Below, piece after piece: positions 8,468-16,763 of a stretch of 64,000 nt of DNA. Both the position numbers and the translations under genes were made by a program. The notes beneath the pieces were generated by a model. That model did no database searches and was not told the origin of the DNA. It saw only the letters and a list, made by a program, of their open reading frames with translations. Origin of the DNA: Candidatus Propionivibrio dominans (GTDB lineage: Bacteria > Pseudomonadota > Gammaproteobacteria > Burkholderiales > Rhodocyclaceae); assembly GCA_016709335.1 (NCBI GenBank), contig JADJNC010000018.1, positions 1-64,000 on the forward strand. Reading direction: 5' to 3'. Each line of letters starts with the position of its first letter. Within the stretch, counting starts at the first letter, position 1.

Positions 8468-9544
8468 ATGCCTGATAATGTGCCCAACCCCTTTGGCGGG
8501 CTGGATCTTCTCTCTTCGTCGGTCATTCTGCTCGACAAGAGTTTTGCCATCCGTTACATGAATTCCGCTGCAGAGAATCTGCTGGCCATCAGCAGCAGAG
8601 CCGTTATCGGATGTCGCCTGGAAAGTGTCGTTGAATGCCCCCTTGCCTTCCAGGAGGCGCTCGACAATACCTTGACACTGGGCTGGAGCTACACCGGGCA
8701 GAGCATCAAGCTTGAACGTAGCGACGGTGTGATCCTGCACCTGAACTGTACGGTCAGCCCGAGCGATACACAGGAGGCCCGCTTGCTGGTCGAGCTGTGG
8801 CCGATCGATCAGCAGTTGAAAGCGACGCGCGAAGAGCGCCTGCTTGAACAGCAACTCGCCAACCGCGAACTGATCCGCAATCTGGCGCACGAAATCAAGA
8901 ATCCGCTGGGTGGCATTCGCGGGGCGGCACAGTTGCTCGAACATGAGCTCAACAACCCCGGCTTGCGTGAGTACACGCAGGTCATCATCAAGGAAGCCGA
9001 CCGCCTCCAGGAGTTGATGAAGCGGCTGCTTTCGCCGCATCGACCGATGCAGCCGGGGCCGGTCAATATTCATGAAATACTTGAACGCGTGCGCAGCCTG
9101 CTGTCGGCTGAATTCCCGCAGACGCTTACGGTGATACGCGATTACGACACCAGTTTGCCCGAGCTGGTGGGTGATCGCGAGCAACTGATTCAGGCCGTTC
9201 TCAATATCGCGCGCAATGCCGCGCAGGCCATCAAGGGGCAGTCGGGCAGCGTTCCCGCAACGGGACAGATCACGCTGCGCACCCGGGTCGACCGGCAGGT
9301 CACGCTGGCCAAGCGGCGTTACCGTCTGGCGCTTGAATTGCAGGTGATCGACAACGGCCCGGGCATACCGGACGACATCCGCGAAAAGATGTTCTATCCA
9401 CTGGTGTCAGGTCGTCAAGGGGGTAGCGGCCTCGGCCTGACCCTGGCCCAGAGCTTTGTTCAACAGCATCAGGGTACCGTCGAGTGCGAGAGTCGCCCGG
9501 GATACACCTGCTTTACGATCCGCATGCCGCTGATCACGGGGTGA
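8468..9544 (+). CDS. glnL: Nitrogen regulation sensor kinase NtrB (GlnL)
   Basis: A 358-aa cytoplasmic PAS-histidine kinase that phosphorylates or dephosphorylates NtrC in response to PII. Domains in order are PAS (about 10-120), the dimerisation/phosphoacceptor helix with His141 in LAHEIKNPLGG, the N box NIARNAAQAI, and the G boxes DNGPGIP and GGSGLGLTLAQ. No transmembrane segments. It is followed by ntrC after a gap containing a palindromic repeat, so the two are probably co-transcribed. It belongs to the same circuit as the NtrC boxes at glnA and amt. Confidence 0.95.
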   Translation: MPDNVPNPFGGLDLLSSSVILLDKSFAIRYMNSAAENLLAISSRAVIGCRLESVVECPLAFQEALDNTLTLGWSYTGQSIKLERSDGVILHLNCTVSPSDTQEARLLVELWPIDQQLKATREERLLEQQLANRELIRNLAHEIKNPLGGIRGAAQLLEHELNNPGLREYTQVIIKEADRLQELMKRLLSPHRPMQPGPVNIHEILERVRSLLSAEFPQTLTVIRDYDTSLPELVGDREQLIQAVLNIARNAAQAIKGQSGSVPATGQITLRTRVDRQVTLAKRRYRLALELQVIDNGPGIPDDIREKMFYPLVSGRQGGSGLGLTLAQSFVQQHQGTVECESRPGYTCFTIRMPLITG

Positions 9545-9570
9545 CTGCAAGTACCTGCGAAGTGTAGCCT

Positions 9571-9604
9571 GTAGGTCGGGTTACGCTTCGCTAACCCGAC
9601 CTAC
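9571..9604. repeat. Palindromic repeat, family B copy 1
   Basis: GTAGGTCGGGTTA and TAACCCGACCTAC form a perfect 13-bp inverted repeat around an 8-nt loop. It lies between ntrB and ntrC. Other copies are at 16598, 20694, 24684, 42607 and 56626. Confidence 0.8.
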
Positions 9605-9758
9605 CAGATCTTGAGTTAATAATTGCGCTCGGAATCACTGGGTAGCCTGTCGAAAGCGATTCAAGGCTATTCCTGGTTTATTACATTCTTGTATCGGCTG
9701 ATGATGGCAAGCTATTTGCTAAAGGGTATTCATTCAATTCATGAAGTCTGGAAAATCA

Positions 9759-11183
9759 ATGAAACCGGTCTGGATCATCGACGACGACAAGTCGATTCGC
9801 TGGGTACTGGAAAAGACCCTGGCCCGCGAGCAGATCCCCTTCAAGAGTTTTGCCTCGGCCAGTGAGGCGCTATCGCAGCTTGATCTGGGCGTTGAGCCCC
9901 CGCAGGTGCTGGTTTCGGACATTCGCATGCCGGGCGAGTCGGGTCTCGACCTGCTGAAACAGGTCAAGGAGCGTTTTCCCTCGCTGCCGGTCATCATCAT
10001 GACTGCCTACTCGGATCTGGACAGCGCGGTCGCGGCATTCCAGGGTGGCGCGTTCGAGTACATGCCCAAACCCTTCGATGTCGATCAGGCGATGGAGTTG
10101 ATTCGCCGCGCCATTGACGAGAGCTCGCACCAGGTCGGTGCGTCGGCCGAGATCGGTCTGGTTCCGGAAATTCTCGGTCAGGCACCGGCCATGCAGGAAG
10201 TCTTTCGTGCCATTGGTCGCCTGAGCCAGTCGAACGCGACGGTGATGATCACCGGCGAGTCGGGTTCGGGCAAGGAACTGGTGGCTCGTGCCGTGCATCG
10301 GCACAGTCTGCGTTCCGACAAGCCGTTCATCGCCATCAATACGGCAGCGATTCCCAGGGATCTGCTTGAATCCGAGCTTTTCGGCCACGAGCGCGGCGCC
10401 TTTACTGGTGCCGCAGCGCAGCGACGCGGACGCTTCGAGCAGGCTGAAGGCGGCACGCTCTTTCTCGACGAGATCGGTGACATGCCTGCCGAATTGCAGA
10501 CACGGCTGTTGCGGGTGCTGTCCGACGGCAACTACTATCGTGTTGACGGCCATTCACCGATCAAGGCCAATGTCCGTATCATCGCTGCCACGCATCAAAA
10601 TCTGGAGACGCGGGTCAAGGAAGGACTTTTTCGCGAGGATCTGTTTCACCGGCTGAACGTGATTCGCCTGCGTTTGCCAAGCTTGCGTGAGCGCGGTGAG
10701 GATGTCCCGATCCTGGCGCGTCATTTTCTGCAGAAGAGCGCGCACGATCTGGGGGTCGAGGCCAAGCGCTTTTCCGATGCGGCGCTCAGTCATCTGGCAT
10801 CGCTCGATTTTCCGGGCAACGTGCGCCAGTTGGAAAACATCTGTCATTGGCTCACCGTCATGGCGCCGGGGCAGCAGGTTGATCTAGCCGATCTGCCTGC
10901 GGAACTGCGCGATTCGCCACAGCTTTCCCTGGACGTCGACTGGGAGAGCGCGCTGGCGCAAGAGGTGGACCGCTTGCTGGCAGGCAATGACGGCCAGGTT
11001 CATGAAAAACTGACCAACAGTTTTGAGCGTGTCCTGATTAACCGTGCGCTGGCCCACACTGGGGGGCGGCGGATCGAGGCGGCGCTGGCCCTGGGCATTG
11101 GCCGCAACACCATCACGCGCAAGATCCAGGAACTGGGCCTCGGCGCCGGACGCGGCAACGATGCGGAGCAGGCGCCGGAATAA
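9759..11183 (+). CDS. glnG: Nitrogen regulation response regulator NtrC (GlnG)
   Basis: A 474-aa sigma-54 enhancer-binding protein. The receiver domain has Asp54 in LVSDIRMPG, the AAA+ domain has Walker A GESGSGKE, the sigma-54 contact loop GAFTGA and Walker B LFLDEIGD, and a Fis-type helix-turn-helix is at the C-terminus (RRIEAALALGIGRNTITRKIQ). I chose ATG at 9759 because it puts the phosphorylated aspartate at residue 54, as in enterobacterial NtrC; ATG at 9741 would add six residues. It should bind the boxes found upstream of glnA and amt. Confidence 0.96.
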   Translation: MKPVWIIDDDKSIRWVLEKTLAREQIPFKSFASASEALSQLDLGVEPPQVLVSDIRMPGESGLDLLKQVKERFPSLPVIIMTAYSDLDSAVAAFQGGAFEYMPKPFDVDQAMELIRRAIDESSHQVGASAEIGLVPEILGQAPAMQEVFRAIGRLSQSNATVMITGESGSGKELVARAVHRHSLRSDKPFIAINTAAIPRDLLESELFGHERGAFTGAAAQRRGRFEQAEGGTLFLDEIGDMPAELQTRLLRVLSDGNYYRVDGHSPIKANVRIIAATHQNLETRVKEGLFREDLFHRLNVIRLRLPSLRERGEDVPILARHFLQKSAHDLGVEAKRFSDAALSHLASLDFPGNVRQLENICHWLTVMAPGQQVDLADLPAELRDSPQLSLDVDWESALAQEVDRLLAGNDGQVHEKLTNSFERVLINRALAHTGGRRIEAALALGIGRNTITRKIQELGLGAGRGNDAEQAPE

Positions 11184-11220
11184 TCGGCCATAATGGCGGC
11201 ATTCGATAGATGCCGTTGCA

Positions 11221-12033
11221 ATGACTGACTCTCCTCCATCCCTGCTGATCGACCCGCTCCGTCTGCACGCCCTGCTCGGCGATGCGCACGGGCGTTTCGA
11301 TGTCGATTCGCTCGCCGAGTGCGAATCGACCAGTACCTTGCTGCTCAAGCGTGCCGCGCAGGGGGCGCCGGCCGGCAGCGTCATCGTCGCCGACCGGCAA
11401 ACCGCCGGACGCGGCAGCCGTGGGCGGAACTGGCTCGCCACGCCGGGAGCCAGCCTGACTTTTTCCGTACTCTGGCGCTTCGACGGTGGTCTGGAACGGC
11501 TGGCCGGACTTTCGCTGGCAGTCGGTGTCGCCGTGGTGCACGCGCTTGAGTACTTCGGTGCTGCGGGAATTCTGCTCAAATGGCCGAACGATATCCTGCA
11601 TGACAACGCCAAGCTGGGCGGCATTCTTGTCGAGTTGCAGAACGCTCAGGATGGCGCACTGGCGGTAATCGGCATCGGCCTCAACCTGCGCCTGCCCGAA
11701 AGCCCCGGCGAGTGCGCAGGCTTTGCGCTCCCCCCTGCCGCACTGGACGCAATCATCATGCCGTTGCCGGAACGCCATGCCTTGTTTGCACAACTCCTGA
11801 TCGAACTGGCTCATGTTTTCGATCGCTTCACGCACGAGGGCTTTGCCGTACTGCGCGATCAGTGGCAGGCGCGGAATGCCTGGCAGGGCAGGCCGGTACA
11901 GGTGCTGCGCGACGGACACCTGGAGATGGAGGGTGTCTGCCGTGGTGCCGATGTCGACGGTGCCTTGCTGGTGCAGACGGCAGCAGGCGTCGAGCGCTGC
12001 CTGTCCGGCGACCTTTCCTTGCGTGCGGCATGA
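11221..12033 (+). CDS. birA: Biotin--[acetyl-CoA-carboxylase] ligase
   Basis: A 270-aa biotin protein ligase that activates biotin to biotinyl-AMP and transfers it to the biotin carboxyl carrier protein. The GRGSRGRNW ligase motif and the KWPNDI loop are visible. There is no N-terminal winged-helix domain, so it is the monofunctional class I form and should not repress biotin genes. Its stop codon overlaps the coaX start (ATGA), a common proteobacterial pairing. Confidence 0.93.
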   Translation: MTDSPPSLLIDPLRLHALLGDAHGRFDVDSLAECESTSTLLLKRAAQGAPAGSVIVADRQTAGRGSRGRNWLATPGASLTFSVLWRFDGGLERLAGLSLAVGVAVVHALEYFGAAGILLKWPNDILHDNAKLGGILVELQNAQDGALAVIGIGLNLRLPESPGECAGFALPPAALDAIIMPLPERHALFAQLLIELAHVFDRFTHEGFAVLRDQWQARNAWQGRPVQVLRDGHLEMEGVCRGADVDGALLVQTAAGVERCLSGDLSLRAA

Positions 12034-12749
12034 TCGTCGCCATTGATGCCGGCAACACGCGCATCAAATGGGGTGCCCACGACGGGTCGACCTGGGTCGC
12101 GCAAGGTGCCCTGCCGACTGCTGAAGCAGCCAGTCTGGCCGGGCTGGCCGCCGGGTGGCCGGATGCCGCACGCATTGTCGCCTGCAACGTGGCCGGCGAA
12201 GTGGTTGGAGACGCCATCGGTGCGGCGCTGGCGCCGCGCTTTGCTCCACCGCTGTGGCTGCGCTCCAGCGCCGGGGTCTGTGGTGTGCGCAATGCTTATG
12301 AGCAGCCCGATCAACTTGGAGCCGACCGCTGGGCGGCGCTGATCGGTGCCCGCGGGCTGACCACCAGCGCCTGCCTGGTCGTTTGTGCGGGTACGGCGAC
12401 CACCGTTGACTGGCTTGATGCCGGCGGCGATTTCCGTGGGGGTCTGATCCTGCCCGGCGTTGACCTGATGCGTGCGTCGCTGGCGCGCAACACGGCGCAA
12501 CTGCCGCTGGCTGAAGGCGAGTTTTGCTCTGCGCCGCGCACAACCATGGATGCCATCGTCAGTGGGTGTCTGCACGCCCAGATCGGTGCCATCGAACGCA
12601 TGTTCTGCGCGCTGGCTGACCAGACGGGGGCGATCTGCCTGCTGACCGGCGGTGCCGCACAGCGCATTGCGCCGTACTTGAACATACCGTGCCAACAGGT
12701 GGAGAATCTGATTCTCGATGGTCTGGTGCGTTTCGTCACTTCGCAGTAA
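12030..12749 (+). CDS. coaX: Type III pantothenate kinase
   Basis: A 239-aa kinase catalysing the first step of CoA synthesis. It opens with the acidic phosphate-binding motif IAIDAGNTRIKWG-like segment (MIVAIDAGNTRIKW), followed by GADRWAALIGAR and the CAGTATTVDW stretch typical of CoaX. ATG at 12030 overlaps the birA stop by 4 bp and gives the standard N-terminus; the longer frame upstream is an overlap with birA. With coaE at 22968, CoA synthesis is covered at two places in the window. Confidence 0.93.
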   Translation: MIVAIDAGNTRIKWGAHDGSTWVAQGALPTAEAASLAGLAAGWPDAARIVACNVAGEVVGDAIGAALAPRFAPPLWLRSSAGVCGVRNAYEQPDQLGADRWAALIGARGLTTSACLVVCAGTATTVDWLDAGGDFRGGLILPGVDLMRASLARNTAQLPLAEGEFCSAPRTTMDAIVSGCLHAQIGAIERMFCALADQTGAICLLTGGAAQRIAPYLNIPCQQVENLILDGLVRFVTSQ

Positions 12750-12828
12750 TCTTGCACATGTTCTGGCCGGATCATGTCCGCTGGTGTTTGCGTACCTGGA
12801 GCCTGTCGGAGCGATTTGGAGAATTCTC

Positions 12829-13233
12829 ATGCTGCCTAAAATGTTGACCCTGCTGCCCGCTTTTCTATCCTATTTTGCAGTAGCCGTGGCCTTGCTCGCC
12901 GTGTTTTTTCTGGTTTACGTCAACGTCACGCCGTATGACGAAATGGCCCTGATCCGGCAGGGCAACACTGCAGCGGCGGTGAGCCTTTCCGGCGCCCTGT
13001 TCGGGTTTGCCATGCCGGTTGCCAACGTCATTGCCCATAGTGACACGCTGGCCGATCTTGCCGCCTGGGGAGCGATTGCCGGCGTCATCCAGATCCTGAC
13101 GTACCTGGTGGCGCGCTTCGCACTGCCGCATATGACCCAGGATATTCCTGCCGGCAAAGTGGCGCCGGCAACCTTTCTTGCCGGGCTTTCGCTGACCGTT
13201 GGCCTGACCAATGCGGCCTGCATGACTTATTGA
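12829..13233 (+). CDS. DUF350 membrane protein
   Basis: A 134-aa integral membrane protein with four predicted hydrophobic helices, matching the DUF350 (YjfL-like) family of unknown function. It begins LPKMLTLLPAFLSYF, has a conserved NTAAAVSLSG segment after helix 1, and ends with a hydrophobic helix. A GGAG ribosome binding site lies 8 nt before ATG 12829. It is the first gene of a same-strand block with an SPFH protein, a DUF4178 protein and polyamine enzymes. DUF350 genes recur beside PspA/SPFH and polyamine or glutathionylspermidine genes, which suggests a membrane-maintenance role. Confidence 0.85.
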   Translation: MLPKMLTLLPAFLSYFAVAVALLAVFFLVYVNVTPYDEMALIRQGNTAAAVSLSGALFGFAMPVANVIAHSDTLADLAAWGAIAGVIQILTYLVARFALPHMTQDIPAGKVAPATFLAGLSLTVGLTNAACMTY

Positions 13234-13396
13234 CCGGCAGATGCTGTTGCAAGCGCTTCAAACATGGAGAGCACAGAGAACACATAGAAAAAGGGGTTTC
13301 GCCGTGAGTTGGCGTTCTCGCAACAGTCCCGGTGTTCTCTTGTAGCAAGTGAAGTATTCAGAATTCATACGGTAGCATTCCTTTAGGGAGATCGAC

Positions 13397-14455
13397 ATGG
13401 CACTCATGGATTTCATCAAGAAACAGTTTATCGACGTCATTCAATGGACGGAGGAAGGCGATGGGGTGCTGGCCTACCGCTACCCGATGCAGGACTTCGA
13501 AATCCAGAATGGCGCCCAATTGACGGTACGCGATTCGCAGATGGCGGTGTTCGTCAACGAAGGCCAGGTGGCCGACGTCTTCGCCCCCGGACTGCACAAG
13601 CTGACGACCCAGACACTGCCGGTACTGACCAACCTGAAGAACTGGGACAAGCTGTTCGCCTCGCCCTTCAAGTCCGACGTCTATTTCTTCTCGTCCCGCC
13701 TGCAACTCGACCGCAAGTGGGGAACGCCGAATCCGATCACCATCCGCGACAAGGACTTCGGCATGGTGCGGATGCGTGCATTCGGCATCTATTCGTACAA
13801 GCTCACCGATCCGGGCAAGTTCTACAAGGAAATCTCCGGCACGCGCGAGCAGTACGGCGTTGACGATCTTGACGGTCAGTTGCGCAGTCTGGTGATCAGC
13901 ACGATGACAGACCTGTTCGGCGACTCGGGTGTTCCCTTCATCGACATGGCGGCCAATCAGGAGGCGCTGAGCGAAGCGCTGAAATGGAAGATGAAAACGG
14001 TGTTCGAGCGCTATGGCCTTGAACTCGACAGTTTTGTCGTGCAGAACGTCACGCTGCCGGAAGAGTTGCAGAAGATCCTTGATACCAAGATCGGCATGAA
14101 CATGATCGGCGACATGGGGCGCTTTACCCAGTATCAGGTGGCCAACAGCATTCCGCTGGCGGCACAGAACGAAGGCGGGCTGGCTGGCATCGGTGCCGGT
14201 CTGGGTGCCGGCCTCAGTATCGGGCAAGGCATGGCGCAAGCCATGACACAAGCCATGCAGCCGGGTTTGGCACCAGCAGCTGTGGCCCTCGCACCTGCTG
14301 CCGCACCGGCAGCGGCTACTGCGGCGGCAGCAAGCGTCAGTGCCGACGAAGTAGTCGCTACGCTGGAGAAGTTGCACGGTCTGGTTGGCAAGGGCATCCT
14401 CTCGCAAGCCGAATTCGATACCAAGAAAGCCGAGTTGCTGGGCAAGCTGGGCTGA
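13397..14455 (+). CDS. SPFH/band-7 domain protein with C-terminal SHOCT domain
   Basis: A 352-aa protein of the YdjI/virion-core-like SPFH group. Residues about 25-230 form the SPFH domain (starting near DGVLAYRYP). An alanine/glycine-rich linker follows at about 250-310, and the last 35 residues are a SHOCT module (LEKLHGLVGKGILSQAEFDTKK). No transmembrane segment is obvious, so membrane association is probably peripheral. The AGGGAG ribosome binding site is close to the ATG. The next gene starts 32 bp downstream. SPFH proteins usually scaffold membrane microdomains. Confidence 0.85.
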   Translation: MALMDFIKKQFIDVIQWTEEGDGVLAYRYPMQDFEIQNGAQLTVRDSQMAVFVNEGQVADVFAPGLHKLTTQTLPVLTNLKNWDKLFASPFKSDVYFFSSRLQLDRKWGTPNPITIRDKDFGMVRMRAFGIYSYKLTDPGKFYKEISGTREQYGVDDLDGQLRSLVISTMTDLFGDSGVPFIDMAANQEALSEALKWKMKTVFERYGLELDSFVVQNVTLPEELQKILDTKIGMNMIGDMGRFTQYQVANSIPLAAQNEGGLAGIGAGLGAGLSIGQGMAQAMTQAMQPGLAPAAVALAPAAAPAAATAAAASVSADEVVATLEKLHGLVGKGILSQAEFDTKKAELLGKLG

Positions 14456-14487
14456 AGCACCCGCTTTTCTAACTACTCCGGCCTTCC

Positions 14488-16434
14488 GTGAAAACCGCTA
14501 ACTGTCCTTCCTGCGGCGCTCCGGTCAGCTTCCGCTCGGCGGCCTCGGTTTATGCCGTTTGCGAGTTCTGTCGCAGTACCCTGCTGCGTGATGGCGAGGA
14601 TCTGAAGAACCTCGGGCGCATGGCCGATCTGATGGACGACCCGACCCTGATCCAGATCGGCAGCGAGGGAACGTACCGCGGGCTTCACTTTGGCGTCATC
14701 GGGCGCATCCAGTTGAGGCACGAGTCGGGCCTCTGGAATGAATGGCACATTCTCTTCGACGACGCGCGCAGCGCGTGGCTATCGGAGGCGGGTGGCGAAT
14801 ACGTGGTCAGTTCGCTGGTGCCGGTGACTGAAACATTGCCGGCATTCGAGACGCTGGCGCCGGAAATGCAGATCAGCGTTGCCGGACGCCCCTTTACCGT
14901 CACCGATCTCGAATCGGCGCGCTGCATCTCCGGGCAGGGCGAACTGCCGTTCAGGGTCGAGGCCGGCTACGACGTCAACACCGCCGATCTGAGAAGCAGC
15001 GATCGCTTTGTCACCATCGACTACAGCGAAACGCCGCCGCTGGTTTTTGTCGGCTATCCGGCGACTTTCGATGAACTCAAGCTCAGCCATCTCAAGGATT
15101 CCGCTGAGGCGTCGGCGGGCGGCGCGCCAAGTGTCAAGGCCCGTGCGTTCAACTGCCCGCATTGCGCGTCGCCGCTCAGTGTGCACTCCGGCGCCATCGA
15201 AAGCGTCGCCTGTGACAGTTGCGGCTCGATCATCGGCATCGACAACGAGAACGTGCAATTGCTGGCGCGCGCCGCGCAGTCGATGCGCATCGAGCCGTGG
15301 TTGCCGCTCGGCAGCAAGGGCAAGCTGCACGACATCGAGTGGGAAGCCATCGGTTTCCTGCGTCGCAGTACGCAATCGGGCGGCATCGATTACGCGTGGT
15401 CCGAATACCTGCTGTTCAACGCCGAACAGGGCTTTGCCTGGCTGACCGAGTATGAGGGGCACTGGAACTATGTGCGCACCCTGTCCAGCCCGCCGCCGGT
15501 CAGTCGCGGACAGGCTTCATTCAAGCGCAAGGACGGCGAGTTCAAACTGTTCAGCTCCGGCAAGGCGGAAGTCGTCTACGTCGTCGGCGAATTTTACTGG
15601 CGTGTCGCCGTCGGCGAATCCTGTCTCGTCGAGGATTACATCTGCCCGCCGCTGATGCTCTCGCGCGAGGTGTCGAACAAGGAAGCCAGTTGGTCGGAGA
15701 GCGAGTATCTGGAGCCGGAGGCGCTTAGTGCCGCGTTCAAGATCGGCTTTTCGCCGCCGGCACGTATCGGCGTCTTCGCCAACCAGCCCAACCCGCTGAT
15801 CGAACGCCATCGCGGTGTATGCGGGTTGTTCTGGAAGCTGGCACTGGCGGCAACGCTGGTGCAACTGGCTTTCGTTTTCATTTTCTCCTCGCATCTTGTC
15901 CTCAAACAGCAGGTAGTGCTCTCGCCGCACAATGAGGACGCAACGCTGACCACGCAGGAATTTACCCTGCAAAGCCGGGCGCGATCACTGCGCGTGCGGC
16001 ACAGCACCGACGTTGATAACAACTGGGTCGATATCACCACCACGCTGGTCGAGAAAAAAACCGGAGAGGCCTATCAGGGCGCGCAGGAAGTCAGCTATTA
16101 CCGGGGTGTCGATGACGGCGAAAGCTGGTCGGAAGGCACCCGGGACGACGCCATCGCCTTCAGGGACATCCCGCCCGGAAACTACTACCTGACCATCGAG
16201 TACGAACTGGGCAAGGACCGGCCCGCCGCTGTGTTCGATACGATTGAAGTCGTGCGCAATCCGGTGACCTGGTCCAACTATGTTCTCCTGATGATCTTCC
16301 TGGCTGTGTTCCCGCTCTATTCACGCTGGCGGCGCAATGCCTTCGAAGCTCGACGCTGGAACGAGAGCGATCTCGGCGGCGGTGATGAAAGTGAGTTTGA
16401 TTTTGGCGACTCGGGGAGCGATGGGGACGATTAG
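14488..16434 (+). CDS. DUF4178 protein with two zinc ribbons and two membrane helices
   Basis: A 648-aa protein starting at GTG 14488. A zinc ribbon at the N-terminus has Cys6, 9, 25 and 28 (CPSCG...CEFC), followed by a DUF4178 domain. A second ribbon (CPHCA...CDSCG, about residues 220-250) starts a second DUF4178-like domain, so the protein looks internally duplicated. Two hydrophobic helices lie near residues 450-475 and 595-612, with an exported-looking beta-rich segment between them. The tail is acidic (GGGDESEFDFGDSGSDGDD). It directly abuts a 48-aa ORF and lies upstream of the aminopropyltransferase. Function is unknown. Confidence 0.85.
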   Translation: MKTANCPSCGAPVSFRSAASVYAVCEFCRSTLLRDGEDLKNLGRMADLMDDPTLIQIGSEGTYRGLHFGVIGRIQLRHESGLWNEWHILFDDARSAWLSEAGGEYVVSSLVPVTETLPAFETLAPEMQISVAGRPFTVTDLESARCISGQGELPFRVEAGYDVNTADLRSSDRFVTIDYSETPPLVFVGYPATFDELKLSHLKDSAEASAGGAPSVKARAFNCPHCASPLSVHSGAIESVACDSCGSIIGIDNENVQLLARAAQSMRIEPWLPLGSKGKLHDIEWEAIGFLRRSTQSGGIDYAWSEYLLFNAEQGFAWLTEYEGHWNYVRTLSSPPPVSRGQASFKRKDGEFKLFSSGKAEVVYVVGEFYWRVAVGESCLVEDYICPPLMLSREVSNKEASWSESEYLEPEALSAAFKIGFSPPARIGVFANQPNPLIERHRGVCGLFWKLALAATLVQLAFVFIFSSHLVLKQQVVLSPHNEDATLTTQEFTLQSRARSLRVRHSTDVDNNWVDITTTLVEKKTGEAYQGAQEVSYYRGVDDGESWSEGTRDDAIAFRDIPPGNYYLTIEYELGKDRPAAVFDTIEVVRNPVTWSNYVLLMIFLAVFPLYSRWRRNAFEARRWNESDLGGGDESEFDFGDSGSDGDD

Positions 16435-16581
16435 ATGATCAAGACCAACCTCGTCATCGGGCTGCTCGCGCTGGCCTTCTTTACTCACGCCCAGTATCAG
16501 GGCTGGAACCTCTTCGAGCAAAGTGCCGCCGCACAGACTTCGCGGCTTGCGGGCAGCGCAAGCCGGACGTATCACAAGTAA
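16435..16581 (+). CDS. Small hydrophobic protein, 48 aa
   Basis: This short ORF starts on the ATG immediately after the DUF4178 stop codon (TAG then ATG) and encodes one hydrophobic N-terminal helix (NLVIGLLALAFFTHAQ), which could be a membrane anchor or signal peptide, followed by a polar tail ending SRTYHK. Its tight junction with the upstream gene and its place between the DUF4178 and aminopropyltransferase genes argue that it is real. I do not recognise a named family. Confidence 0.55.
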   Translation: MIKTNLVIGLLALAFFTHAQYQGWNLFEQSAAAQTSRLAGSASRTYHK

Positions 16582-16597
16582 TTCCAGCATGTAGCAT

Positions 16598-16695
16598 GTA
16601 GGTCGGGTTAGCGATAGCCCCCAGGAGGATTTGCTTCGCGGCATAACCCGACGTTTCTCGAATTGTCGGGTTACGCTATCGTTAACCCGACCTAC
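16598..16695. repeat. Palindromic repeat, family B copy 2
   Basis: GTAGGTCGGGTTAGCGATAG at the left and TATCGTTAACCCGACCTAC at the right are inverted, with an internal AGGAGGATTTGCTTCGCGGC arm. It sits between the 48-aa ORF and the aminopropyltransferase. Confidence 0.8.
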
Positions 16696-16763
16696 ATTCC
16701 TAGTGCTGTATGGGTATAGGCAGCATCTGATTGGCATAGAAAAATTACGATTGTAGATTATCA

